Of a DNA stretch of 55,419 bases, positions 31,835-40,433 are shown piece by piece. The notes beneath the pieces are model-generated. The model was not told the origin of the DNA. It worked only from the letters and a program-made list of their open reading frames with translations, and searched no databases. Origin of the DNA: Streptomyces himalayensis subsp. himalayensis (GTDB lineage: Bacteria; Actinomycetota; Actinomycetes; Streptomycetales; Streptomycetaceae); NCBI RefSeq assembly GCF_013778455.1, contig NZ_JACEHE010000040.1, positions 1 through 55,419 on the forward strand. The letters are read 5' to 3'. The first letter of the stretch is position 1, and each line of letters begins with the position of its first letter. A program made the translations under genes and the position numbers.

Positions 31835-31875
31835 GCGACGGACGCCCTTCCTCTCCCCGTAGAGCAGATGTCGGA
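31835..31875 (+). promoter_or_regulatory. Conserved 41-bp promoter-like element, copy B (mce operon)
   Basis: Same block order, sequence and 14-bp spacing as copy A at 29300-29340. The conserved blocks are GCGACGGA and CCGTAGAGCAGATG followed by CGGA; the spacer differs. It ends 29 bp before the ATG of the mce ATPase gene and is the only promoter candidate for the ten-gene transporter operon. Confidence 0.65.
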
Positions 31876-31904
31876 GCTGCTCCACGGGCTGAAGGGTGGA
31901 CCGG

Positions 31905-32876
31905 ATGGGTGTCGAGATCTGTGTGGAAGGGCTGACCAAGTCCTTCGGACACCAGGTCATCTGGCAGGACGTCTCGCTGACGCTGCCTGCCGGAGAGGTA
32001 TCGGTGATGCTCGGCCCCTCGGGCACGGGCAAGTCGGTGTTCCTCAAGACGCTCGTCGGACTGCTGAAGCCGGAGCGGGGCTCGATCCGTATCGCGGGCC
32101 AGGACATCACCAAGCTCCGCGAGCACGATCTGTACGAGGTGCGGAAGCTGTTCGGGGTGCTGTTCCAGGACGGTGCGCTGTTCGGCTCGATGAACCTCTA
32201 CGACAACATCGCCTTCCCGCTGCGCGAGCACACCCGTAAGTCCGAGAGCGAGATCCGGCGGATCGTCCTCGAGAAGATGGACATGGTCGGGCTGATCGGC
32301 GCCGAGGAGAAGCTGCCGGGTGAGATATCCGGAGGTATGCGGAAAAGGGCCGGTCTGGCCCGGGCCCTGGTGCTCGATCCGGAGATCATCCTCTTCGACG
32401 AGCCGGACTCCGGCCTCGACCCGGTGCGCGTCGCGTATCTCAACCAGCTGATCGTCGATCTCAACGCCCAGATCGACGCGACCTTCCTGATCGTCACGCA
32501 CGACATCGCCTCGGCCCGCCAGGTGCCGGACAACATCGGTCTCCTTTTCCGGCGCGAGCTGGTGATGTTCGGCCCGCGCGAGAAGCTGCTGACCAGCGAC
32601 GAACCGGTCGTACGGCAGTTTCTGAACGGCCGGATGCAGGGGCCGATCGGCATGGCGGAGGAGAAGGACGCCGCTCTGGTCGAGCAGGAGCTGGCCCAGC
32701 TCGGCGAAGGCGGGGGCGGGGGCGGAGGCGCAACGGGCGGGCGCGCACAGACACCCGGCAGTCAGGAGATGACTCCCCGCCTGCTGCCGGGCCCGGGAAT
32801 CACCCGCCCACCCCGCTGGGAGGCCATCGCGAAACGCGAGGCCGCGCTGCACGGGAAGGCGGTGACGGGCGCATGA
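31905..32876 (+). CDS. mkl: Mce-system ABC ATPase (Mkl/MceG-like)
   Basis: A 323-residue ABC ATPase of the MlaF/Mkl family. Walker A is GPSGTGKSVF, the family-specific signature is ISGGMRKRAGLARAL, Walker B is IILFDEPDSGLDP and the H-loop is VTHDI. It powers lipid or steroid import by the YrbE/Mce complex. The C-terminus has a Gly-rich linker and a basic tail beyond the ABC core, as in MceG. The ATG at 31905 has GAAGGG eight bases before; GTG 31896 is less likely. It overlaps yrbEA by 4 bp. Confidence 0.93.
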   Translation: MGVEICVEGLTKSFGHQVIWQDVSLTLPAGEVSVMLGPSGTGKSVFLKTLVGLLKPERGSIRIAGQDITKLREHDLYEVRKLFGVLFQDGALFGSMNLYDNIAFPLREHTRKSESEIRRIVLEKMDMVGLIGAEEKLPGEISGGMRKRAGLARALVLDPEIILFDEPDSGLDPVRVAYLNQLIVDLNAQIDATFLIVTHDIASARQVPDNIGLLFRRELVMFGPREKLLTSDEPVVRQFLNGRMQGPIGMAEEKDAALVEQELAQLGEGGGGGGGATGGRAQTPGSQEMTPRLLPGPGITRPPRWEAIAKREAALHGKAVTGA

Positions 32877-33643
32877 GTCTGTCGCCCACCGGAGCGCTCC
32901 GGCAGTCCGGCAATCTGTTCGCGATGGCGCTGGACGTCGCCCGGACGATGCCCCGGCGCCCCTTCCAGGTACGGGAGTTCATCCAGCAGGCCTGGTTCAT
33001 CGCAAGCGTCACGATCCTGCCGACGGCCCTGGTCTCCATCCCCTTCGGCGCGGTCATCGCGCTGCAGATCGGCAGCCTGACGCGGCAGCTCGGCGCCCAG
33101 TCGTTCTCGGGTGCCGCTTCGGTGCTCGCCGTGCTGCGGGAGGCCTCGCCGATCGTCACCGCGCTGCTGATCGCGGGCGCGGGCGGCACGGCGATCTGCG
33201 CGGACCTCGGAGCGCGGAAGATCCGCGAGGAGATCGACGCGATGCAGGTGCTGGGCATCGACCCGATCCACCGGCTCGTGGTGCCCCGCGTGCTCGCCTC
33301 GATGGTGGTGGCGGTGCTGCTCAACGGCCTGGTGTCGGTGGTCGGAGTGGCTGGCGGCTACTTCTTCAACGTCATCCTGCAGAACGGCACGCCCGGCGCG
33401 TATCTGGCCTCCTTCACGACCCTCGCCCAGCTCTCCGACCTGTGGGCGGCCGAGCTGAAGGCGCTGGTGTTCGGCGCGATCGCCGCGATCGTCGCCTCGT
33501 ACAAGGGGCTCACCGCGAAGGGCGGTCCGAAGGGCGTGGGCGACGCGGTGAACCAGTCGGTGGTGATCACCTTCATGTTGCTGTTCGTGACGAACTTCGT
33601 GATGACCGCCGTGTACTTCCAGATCGTTCCGCAGAGGGGTTGA
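32873..33643 (+). CDS. yrbEA: MlaE/YrbE permease subunit A
   Basis: A 256-residue inner-membrane permease of the MlaE family with about five helices and the conserved EIDAMQVLGIDP loop that couples to the ATPase. It pairs with YrbEB as a heterodimer. The ATG overlaps the ATPase stop (ATGA). Confidence 0.94.
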   Translation: MSLSPTGALRQSGNLFAMALDVARTMPRRPFQVREFIQQAWFIASVTILPTALVSIPFGAVIALQIGSLTRQLGAQSFSGAASVLAVLREASPIVTALLIAGAGGTAICADLGARKIREEIDAMQVLGIDPIHRLVVPRVLASMVVAVLLNGLVSVVGVAGGYFFNVILQNGTPGAYLASFTTLAQLSDLWAAELKALVFGAIAAIVASYKGLTAKGGPKGVGDAVNQSVVITFMLLFVTNFVMTAVYFQIVPQRG

Positions 33644-33646
33644 GGG

Positions 33647-34474
33647 ATGGCGCTCATCAGCCGTTTCGTGGGGCGTCCGCTGCGCTCGCTGGAGGAACTG
33701 GGCACCCAACTCTCCTTCTACGGGCGCTCGCTGGCCTGGACCGGCCGCACCCTGCGCCGCTACAAGAAGGAGATCCTGCGTCTGCTGGCCGAGGTCAGCT
33801 TCGGCCGCGGCGCGCTCGCCGTGGTCGGCGGGACGGTCGGCGTGATCGCCTTCCTGTCCTTCTTCACCGGAACCGAGGTGGGCCTGCAGGGGTACGCGGC
33901 GCTCAACCAGCTCGGCACCTCGAACTTCGTGGCGTTCCTGTCGGCGTACTTCAACACCCGCGAGATCGCCCCGCTGGTCGCCGGACTCGCGCTGTCCGCG
34001 ACCGTCGGGGCCGGATTCACCGCCCAGCTCGGTGCGATGCGGATCAGCGAGGAGACCGACGCTCTGGAAGTGATGGGCGTCCCGTCGCTGCCGTTCCTGG
34101 TGACCACGCGGATGATCGCCGGTTTCGTGGCCGTCATCCCGCTGTACGTGGTCGGGCTGCTGTCCTCGTACTTCGCCGCCCGGACCATCACCACGGGCTA
34201 CTACGGGCAGTCGGCGGGCACCTACGACCACTACTTCCAGCAGTATCTGCCGCCCGTCGACGTGCTCTGGTCCTTCGGCAAGGTGATCGTCTTCGCCGTC
34301 GTGATCATCCTGGTGCACTGCTACTACGGCTACTACGCGAGCGGCGGCCCGGCAGGCGTCGGTGTCGCGGTGGGCCGTGCGGTGCGGACTTCCATCGTCG
34401 CCATCAACGTCCTGGACTTCTTCCTCTCGCTGGCGATCTGGGGCGCCAACACGACCGTACGGATTGCGGGGTAG
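33647..34474 (+). CDS. yrbEB: MlaE/YrbE permease subunit B
   Basis: A 275-residue MlaE-family permease and partner of YrbEA. The coupling loop is EETDALEVMGVPSLPF. It begins 3 bp after the yrbEA stop and is followed 5 bp later by mceA, keeping the invariant yrbEA-yrbEB-mceA order of actinobacterial mce operons. Confidence 0.94.
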   Translation: MALISRFVGRPLRSLEELGTQLSFYGRSLAWTGRTLRRYKKEILRLLAEVSFGRGALAVVGGTVGVIAFLSFFTGTEVGLQGYAALNQLGTSNFVAFLSAYFNTREIAPLVAGLALSATVGAGFTAQLGAMRISEETDALEVMGVPSLPFLVTTRMIAGFVAVIPLYVVGLLSSYFAARTITTGYYGQSAGTYDHYFQQYLPPVDVLWSFGKVIVFAVVIILVHCYYGYYASGGPAGVGVAVGRAVRTSIVAINVLDFFLSLAIWGANTTVRIAG

Positions 34475-34479
34475 GGCCG

Positions 34480-35742
34480 ATGCGGATCGTCACTCAGAGG
34501 GCGAGACTGCGCCTGTACGGCGTCGTCTTCATCGCCGTCATCGCAACGCTGCTCGGCCTGTCCGTGGCCGTCTACCAGCAGGTTTTCACCCCGGCCGTAC
34601 GGATCACGCTGGAGGCCGACACGCTCGGGAACCAGCTGGATCCGCGCGCCGACGTGAAGCTGCGCGGGCTGCTGGTCGGCGAGGTGCGGGCGGTGCGGGC
34701 CGACGGCGAGAAGGCGACGCTCGACATCGCGCTCAAGCCGGAGCAGGTCCCGCAGATCCCGGCCGATGTGCACGCGCGGCTGCTGCCCAAGACGCTGTTC
34801 GGCGAGAAGTACGTCGATCTGGTGGTGCCGCGGGGCTCCTCCGGCAGGCCCATTCAGGCCGGGGACGTCATCACCCAGGACCGCACCACGGTCGGCATGG
34901 AGCTGCAGCAGCTGATGAACGACCTGCTGCCGCTGCTGCGCACCGTGCAGCCCGGCAAGCTCAACGCCACGCTGTCCGCGTTCTCCGACGCCCTCGAAGG
35001 CCGCGGCGACCGGATCGGCGACAACCTCACCCGCGTCGAGCGCTATCTGCGCAAGCTCAACCCGCACATGCCGTCGATCCAGGAGGACATCTCCCGGTTC
35101 GCGGATGTAGCCGAGGTGTACGCCGACGCGGCACCCGACCTGATGAGGATCCTCCGCAACACCGTCACGACCAGCCGCACCCTCGTCGAGCAGAAAGACC
35201 AGCTGGCCGCCGCGCTCGCCTCGACCGCCACGGTCGCGGGCACCGCGGACGACTTCCTCGACGAGAACGGCGACCGGCTGATCACACTCGGCCGCGTCTC
35301 CCGCCCCACGCTCGAGCTGTTCGCCCGCTACGCGCCCGAGTACCCCTGTCTCCTCGAGGGCCTGGTGCACCAGGACAAGGCGTCGGACGCGACGTTCAGG
35401 GGCGGCGCGATGCACATCACGCTCGAAGTCGTCCGCCAGCGATCTCCGTACGAACCCGGCGAGGAACCGCGCTATGCAGAGCGATCGGGCCCGAACTGCA
35501 GAGGCCTGCCCCACCCCCAGGTGCCCGCACCGGCCGTCAAACTCAACGACGGTACGAAGTCGCGGAGTTCGGGTGGCGGCACACTGCCCGGAGGGGTCAA
35601 CGTGTCCAGCACCGAGGCCGAACAGCGCGCCATCGGCTCGCTCGTCGCACCCGTCATGGGGGTGCCTGCCGATGAGGTGCCGCCGGTCGCGACTCTGCTG
35701 TTCGGCCCGATGGCCCGCGGAACGGCGGTGAGCGTCGCATGA
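34480..35742 (+). CDS. mceA: Mce family protein A
   Basis: A 420-residue protein. One N-terminal transmembrane helix (about residues 12-32) is followed by the MlaD/Mce beta-barrel domain (about 38-115, with VKLRGLLVGEVRAV and TLFGEKYVDLV), a long helical region and a Pro/Gly-rich C-terminal domain with a cysteine pair. It is one of six Mce chains that assemble the lipid-conducting channel outside the membrane. ATG 34480 is used; the longer open frame is not coding. Confidence 0.92.
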   Translation: MRIVTQRARLRLYGVVFIAVIATLLGLSVAVYQQVFTPAVRITLEADTLGNQLDPRADVKLRGLLVGEVRAVRADGEKATLDIALKPEQVPQIPADVHARLLPKTLFGEKYVDLVVPRGSSGRPIQAGDVITQDRTTVGMELQQLMNDLLPLLRTVQPGKLNATLSAFSDALEGRGDRIGDNLTRVERYLRKLNPHMPSIQEDISRFADVAEVYADAAPDLMRILRNTVTTSRTLVEQKDQLAAALASTATVAGTADDFLDENGDRLITLGRVSRPTLELFARYAPEYPCLLEGLVHQDKASDATFRGGAMHITLEVVRQRSPYEPGEEPRYAERSGPNCRGLPHPQVPAPAVKLNDGTKSRSSGGGTLPGGVNVSSTEAEQRAIGSLVAPVMGVPADEVPPVATLLFGPMARGTAVSVA

Positions 35743-36776
35743 GTGTCAAGGGAGCCAGGGACGCCGCGTCGCCACTGATCAAGTTCAGCCTCTTCACGGT
35801 GGTGACCGTGCTGGCGACGGCGCTGCTCGCCGCCACCATCGTCAACATCTCTTTCACCCCCGAGCACACGTACCGCGCAGTGTTCAGCGATGTCACCAGC
35901 CTGGAGGAAGGCGACGACATCAGGGTGGCCGGCGTGCGAGTCGGCGAGGTGGCGGACATCCGGATCAAAGACCGGACGCTGGCGGAGGTCACCTTCACGG
36001 TCAGCGCCGACCGCCCCCTGTTCACCAGCACCGGGGCCGTCATCCGCTACCGGAACCTGGTCGGGCAGCGGTACATCGCGCTGACGGAGGGCGCCGGCGA
36101 CGGCACACGGCTGCGGCCCGGAGGCACGATCCCCCTGCCGCGGACCCAGCCCGCGCTGGACCTCAACGCGCTGCTGAACGGCTTCAAGCCGCTGTTCGCC
36201 GCGCTCAGCCCGAAGGACGTCAACCAGCTCGCCACCGAGATCATCAAGACGCTGCAGGGCGAGGGCGGCACGGTCAACAGCCTGCTCGCCCACACGGCCT
36301 CGCTCACCACGACGCTCGCCGACCGCGACGAGCTGATCGGATCCGTGATCGACAATCTCAACGACGTGCTGGCGACGCTCGACAAGCGCGGCGCCCGATT
36401 CTCCGGGCTGCTCAAGCAGCTGCGGCGGGTGATCTCGGGCCTGTCCGCCGACCGCAAGCCCATCGGGGAATCGCTGGTGAACATCGGCGCACTGACCGAC
36501 GCCACCTCGGGGCTGCTCGAGGACGCCCGGCCGCCGCTGAAGGACGACATCGCCGAGCTGACCGAGCTCACCGGAACGCTGAACAAGAACGAGAAGACCG
36601 TGGAGGGCGTCCTGAAGCGGCTGCCGAACAAGCTCAACAAGTTGACCGGGACGGCGACCTACGGCTCCTGGTTCAACTTCTACCTCTGCGACTTCGACGG
36701 CCGGATCGTGCTGCCGAAGACCAAAGAGGTGCTCACCCCTGAGTTCCATGTGGCACGGGCGAGGTGCGGCGGATGA
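35739..36776 (+). CDS. mceB: Mce family protein B
   Basis: A 345-residue protein. An N-terminal helix (about 14-36) and Mce domain (about 42-115, VAGVRVGEVADI and NLVGQRYIAL) precede a helical needle region. It ends with a short domain containing two cysteines (FYLCDFDG and ARCGG). It overlaps mceA and mceC by 4 bp each. Confidence 0.92.
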   Translation: MSVKGARDAASPLIKFSLFTVVTVLATALLAATIVNISFTPEHTYRAVFSDVTSLEEGDDIRVAGVRVGEVADIRIKDRTLAEVTFTVSADRPLFTSTGAVIRYRNLVGQRYIALTEGAGDGTRLRPGGTIPLPRTQPALDLNALLNGFKPLFAALSPKDVNQLATEIIKTLQGEGGTVNSLLAHTASLTTTLADRDELIGSVIDNLNDVLATLDKRGARFSGLLKQLRRVISGLSADRKPIGESLVNIGALTDATSGLLEDARPPLKDDIAELTELTGTLNKNEKTVEGVLKRLPNKLNKLTGTATYGSWFNFYLCDFDGRIVLPKTKEVLTPEFHVARARCGG

Positions 36777-37825
36777 GGATACGTCTCCTGCCCCGGGCGT
36801 TGCGCATGCCGAAGGGGCTGCGCATGCCGAGGGGGCCGCGCATGATCCCGTTCCGCGAGAGGAACCCCGTGGTGATCGGGGCCGTCGGCCTCACCACGCT
36901 CGCGCTGCTGACCGTCGCCGCGTTCAACGCCGACAGCCTTCCGGTGATCGGCAACGGAGACACGTACAGCGCGGCTTTCTCCGAGGCGGGCGGACTCAAG
37001 TCGGGCGACGAGGTGCGGATCGCCGGGGTCAAGGTCGGCAAGGTCGAGGAGGTCGACCTGGACGGCGACCACGTGAAGGTGGTCTTCAAGATCAAGGGCG
37101 ACCCGGAGTTCGGCACCCGGACCGGCGCGTCGATCCGGGTCAAGACGATCCTCGGCGCGAAATACCTGGCGCTGCATCCGAAGGGCACAGGCCAGCTGAA
37201 GCCCGGCAGCGAGATCCCGCTGAAGCGGACGGTGTCGGCGTACGACGTCGTTCAGGCGTTCAGCGATCTGACCACCACGAGCGAGAAGGTCGACACGGAG
37301 CGGCTGGCGACCGCCCTGGACACGATCTCCACCACCTTCCAGGACTCGCCCGAGGAGGTTCAGGCGTCCATCAAGGGCCTGTCGAGGATCTCCCGGACGG
37401 TGGCATCGCGTGACAAGGCGCTGCGCGAACTCCTCGACCATGCCAACGGGGTCACCGGTGTGCTGGCCGAGCGCTCCGAGGACTTCTCCGCGCTGATCAA
37501 GGACGGCGACAAGCTGTTCCAGGAGATCAGCAGGCGGCGTACGGCCATCCATAACCTGCTCAAGAGCTCGGCCGCCCTCGGCATCCAGCTCTCGGGCCTG
37601 GTCGAGGACAACCGCAAGCAGATCGGTCCCGCGCTCAAGAGCCTGAACACCGTGGTCACGATGCTAGAACGCAACCAGGCGAGCCTCGACCGCAGCGTCA
37701 AACTGCTCGCGCCCTATGTGCGGGTGTTCACCAACACCCTCGGCAACGGCCCCTGGTTCGACACCTACGTCCAGAACATGGTCGCCCCCGCCCCTGTGAC
37801 CCCGCGGACGGGAGGCTCGCGATGA
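36773..37825 (+). CDS. mceC: Mce family protein C
   Basis: A 350-residue protein. Its N-terminus has a small basic repeat (LRMPKGLRMPRGPRM) before the transmembrane helix (about 35-53), then the Mce domain (IAGVKVGKVEEV, TILGAKYLAL) and a coiled-coil-rich region. ATG 36773 overlaps the mceB stop as ATGA, with GAGG at 36761; GTG 36764 is an alternative. The basic cytosolic repeat is unusual and probably a recent expansion. Confidence 0.9.
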   Translation: MRIRLLPRALRMPKGLRMPRGPRMIPFRERNPVVIGAVGLTTLALLTVAAFNADSLPVIGNGDTYSAAFSEAGGLKSGDEVRIAGVKVGKVEEVDLDGDHVKVVFKIKGDPEFGTRTGASIRVKTILGAKYLALHPKGTGQLKPGSEIPLKRTVSAYDVVQAFSDLTTTSEKVDTERLATALDTISTTFQDSPEEVQASIKGLSRISRTVASRDKALRELLDHANGVTGVLAERSEDFSALIKDGDKLFQEISRRRTAIHNLLKSSAALGIQLSGLVEDNRKQIGPALKSLNTVVTMLERNQASLDRSVKLLAPYVRVFTNTLGNGPWFDTYVQNMVAPAPVTPRTGGSR

Positions 37826-38985
37826 AGGGACGCCTGATCACGCTGCAGGGCCGCCGGGCCCGGCTCCTGGCGCTGCTCACCGCGGCGGCCCTCGTCGCCG
37901 CGCTCACCGTCGCCCTGTGGCCGCGGTCCGAACCCGTCCGCGTCACGGCCTACTTCCCGCGCACCGTCGGCATCTACCCCGGCTCGGACGTACGCGTCCT
38001 CGGTGTCCGTATCGGCGAGGTCAAGAAGATCACGCCGGAGGGCAAGCGGGTGCGGGTGGAGCTCGTGTACGACGAGGGGCGCAAGGTCCCGGCGGACGCC
38101 AAGGCGGCGATCATCAACTCCTCGGTGGTCAGCGACCGTTACGTGCAGCTGCTGCCGGTGTACCAGGGCGGCCCTGCGATGCGGGACGGCGCTGTCATCC
38201 CCGAGTCGCGCACGGCCGTACCGGTCGAACTGGACCGGATCTTCGACAGCCTGCACACCACGGCTGACGCGCTCGGTCCGAAGGGCGCCAACAAGGACGG
38301 CTCCCTGTCGCGTCTCCTCGGCGTCAGCGCGGACAATCTCGAAGGGCAGGGCAAGAACCTGAACCAGACCGTCGAGGACCTCTCGCTGGCGGTCACCACC
38401 CTGTCCGACGGCCGGCAGGACCTGTTCGGCACCGTACGGAATCTGCAGGTGTTCACGGCCGCGCTGGCTGCGGACGACAAGAGCGTGCGGTCGTTCAACG
38501 AGAGCCTCACCAAGGTGGCGGAGCAGCTCGCCGGGGAGCGCAAGGACCTGGCGGCGGCGCTGAAGCATCTGGGGACGGCGCTCGGTGACGTGTCCGAGTT
38601 CGTGAAGGCGAACAAGAAGTCGCTGACGTCCGACGTGGAGGGCCTCAGCAAGGTCACGAAGGTGCTGGTCACGCAGCGGGCGGCGCTGGAGGAGCTGCTG
38701 GAGGTCGCCCCGGCTGCTCTGGACAACCTGCACAACGCCGGCAATCCGTCCTCCGGCACCCTCGACACCCGCAACAACGCCCAGCACCCGCAGGACCCGG
38801 CCTCACTGCTGTGCTCCGTCCTGAAGACGACGGGGGACGCGGGCGGCGAGAACCCCGACTGCCAGGAGCTGAAGAAACTCTTCGACTCGCTGCCGGAGCT
38901 GCCGGAGGCCGGGAGTCAGACGCTCTCGGGAGGCACGGGCACGGTCGACAAGACACTCGGCGGAATCCTGGGGGCCGGCGCATGA
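37822..38985 (+). CDS. mceD: Mce family protein D
   Basis: A 387-residue protein. The N-terminal helix (about 14-33) is followed by the Mce domain (VLGVRIGEVKKI and SVVSDRYVQLLP), a long helical region and a C-terminal part with two cysteines (LLCSVLK, NPDCQEL). It overlaps both neighbours by 4 bp. Confidence 0.92.
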   Translation: MKGRLITLQGRRARLLALLTAAALVAALTVALWPRSEPVRVTAYFPRTVGIYPGSDVRVLGVRIGEVKKITPEGKRVRVELVYDEGRKVPADAKAAIINSSVVSDRYVQLLPVYQGGPAMRDGAVIPESRTAVPVELDRIFDSLHTTADALGPKGANKDGSLSRLLGVSADNLEGQGKNLNQTVEDLSLAVTTLSDGRQDLFGTVRNLQVFTAALAADDKSVRSFNESLTKVAEQLAGERKDLAAALKHLGTALGDVSEFVKANKKSLTSDVEGLSKVTKVLVTQRAALEELLEVAPAALDNLHNAGNPSSGTLDTRNNAQHPQDPASLLCSVLKTTGDAGGENPDCQELKKLFDSLPELPEAGSQTLSGGTGTVDKTLGGILGAGA

Positions 38986-40433
38986 GTGAGCCGCGCATGA
39001 ACGAGGGGCCCAAGAGTGAGCTGCGCATGAACCAGGGGCGCAAGAGTGAGCTGCGCATGAACCAGGGGCCCAAGAGTGAGCTGCGCATGAACCAGGGGCC
39101 CAAGAGTGAGCTGCGCATGAACCGGGGGCGCAAGAGCATGCTGCTCAAGGGCGGGGCGGTCGCGTGGGCGGCAGTCGGTTCGCTGCTGCTGTCCGGCTGC
39201 GAGTTCAACGGCTGGTACGACGTCGATCTGCCCGGAGGCGCCGCCGCGGACGGCAACGCCTACCACGTCACCGTCGAGTTCAGGGACGTCCTCGACCTGG
39301 TGCCGCAGTCGGCCGTGAAGGTCAACAACGTCACCGTCGGGGCCGTCGAGAAGGTGGAGCTGGTGGGCTGGCACGCGCGCGTGCGGCTGCGGGTCGCCGA
39401 CTCCGTGAAGCTGCCCGCCAACGCGATCGCCGAGCTGCGGCAGACCAGCATGCTCGGCGAGAAGTACGTGGCGCTGTCCGCGCCGCCCGACGCCAAGCCC
39501 GTGGGCCGGCTCGGCGACGGCGACCGTATCCCGCTGTCCCGCAGCGGCCGCAACCCGGAGATCGAGGAGGTGCTGTCCGCACTGTCCGCGCTCCTCAACG
39601 GCGGCGGAGTGGCCCAGCTCAAGACGATCACCGTCGAGCTGAACAAGGCCCTGGAGGGCCGCGAGAACCGGGTCAAGTCCCTGCTCAAGGAGCTGGACAC
39701 GTTCCTCGGCGGCCTCGACTCGCAGCGCAAGGACATCGTCCGCGCGCTCGAGGGCATCGACCGGCTGGCCAAGCGGCTGAAGAACGAGAAGAAGACGATA
39801 GCCGTGGCCGTCGACACGATGCCGCCCGCGCTGAAGGTGCTCGCCGACCAGCGGCGCAGTCTGACGAGGATGCTCACCGCCCTGTCGAAGCTCGGCAAGA
39901 CGGGCACCGAGGTCGTCAACGCCTCGCGGGACGACGCGATCGCCAATCTGAAGCTGCTCCGGCCGATCCTGGAGCAGCTGAACAAGGCGGGCGATGATCT
40001 GCCGAACTCCCTCGAGCTGCTGACGACCTATCCGTTCCCCCGCGGCGCGACGGACGCGATCAAGGGCGACTACGTCAATCTCAGGATCACCGCCGATCTC
40101 GATCTGGCGGGCATCTACGGGAATCTCAGCGAGGGGGACGGGTCGGGCAAGGGAGACGGGGGCTCCGGCGGCCCCGAGACCCCGGATCTTCCGAAGACCC
40201 CGGACGTGCCCGACGTCCCCGGCCTCCCGACGCCCACCGCGCTGCCGGACGGCCCGGACGTGCCGGACTCTCCCCCCACCCCCTCGTCCCCTTCGGACGG
40301 CGACCTGCTGTGCCCGCCGGTGTGCAGCAGCAGCTACGCCGCGTACGGGTACGGCGGACAGGACGGTGACGGCCTGCCACCCGGGATCGATCTCGCGCTC
40401 GCGGAGCTCATGCTGAAGGGGATGCAACCGTGA
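38982..40433 (+). CDS. mceE: Mce family lipoprotein E with N-terminal repeat
   Basis: A 483-residue protein. It is the Mce lipoprotein: the lipobox LLSGC places the lipidated cysteine at residue 73, unusually deep. Residues 1-50 are five copies of a decapeptide of type SELRMNQGPK. Each repeat contains a methionine, so translation could begin at any of several ATGs and shorten the pre-sequence. The Mce domain follows (VNNVTVGAVEKV, SMLGEKYVAL), then a helical region and a Pro-rich tail with paired cysteines (CPPVCSSS). ATG 38982 overlaps the mceD stop as in the other operon genes. Confidence 0.9.
   Translation: MSEPRMNEGPKSELRMNQGRKSELRMNQGPKSELRMNQGPKSELRMNRGRKSMLLKGGAVAWAAVGSLLLSGCEFNGWYDVDLPGGAAADGNAYHVTVEFRDVLDLVPQSAVKVNNVTVGAVEKVELVGWHARVRLRVADSVKLPANAIAELRQTSMLGEKYVALSAPPDAKPVGRLGDGDRIPLSRSGRNPEIEEVLSALSALLNGGGVAQLKTITVELNKALEGRENRVKSLLKELDTFLGGLDSQRKDIVRALEGIDRLAKRLKNEKKTIAVAVDTMPPALKVLADQRRSLTRMLTALSKLGKTGTEVVNASRDDAIANLKLLRPILEQLNKAGDDLPNSLELLTTYPFPRGATDAIKGDYVNLRITADLDLAGIYGNLSEGDGSGKGDGGSGGPETPDLPKTPDVPDVPGLPTPTALPDGPDVPDSPPTPSSPSDGDLLCPPVCSSSYAAYGYGGQDGDGLPPGIDLALAELMLKGMQP
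38985..39134 (+). repeat. Five 30-bp coding tandem repeats at the start of mceE
   Basis: Five units of 30 bp differ by only a few bases, and each carries an in-frame ATG. A 30-bp unit keeps the frame, so copy-number changes would alter only the cytosolic leader of the lipoprotein. Confidence 0.9.
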
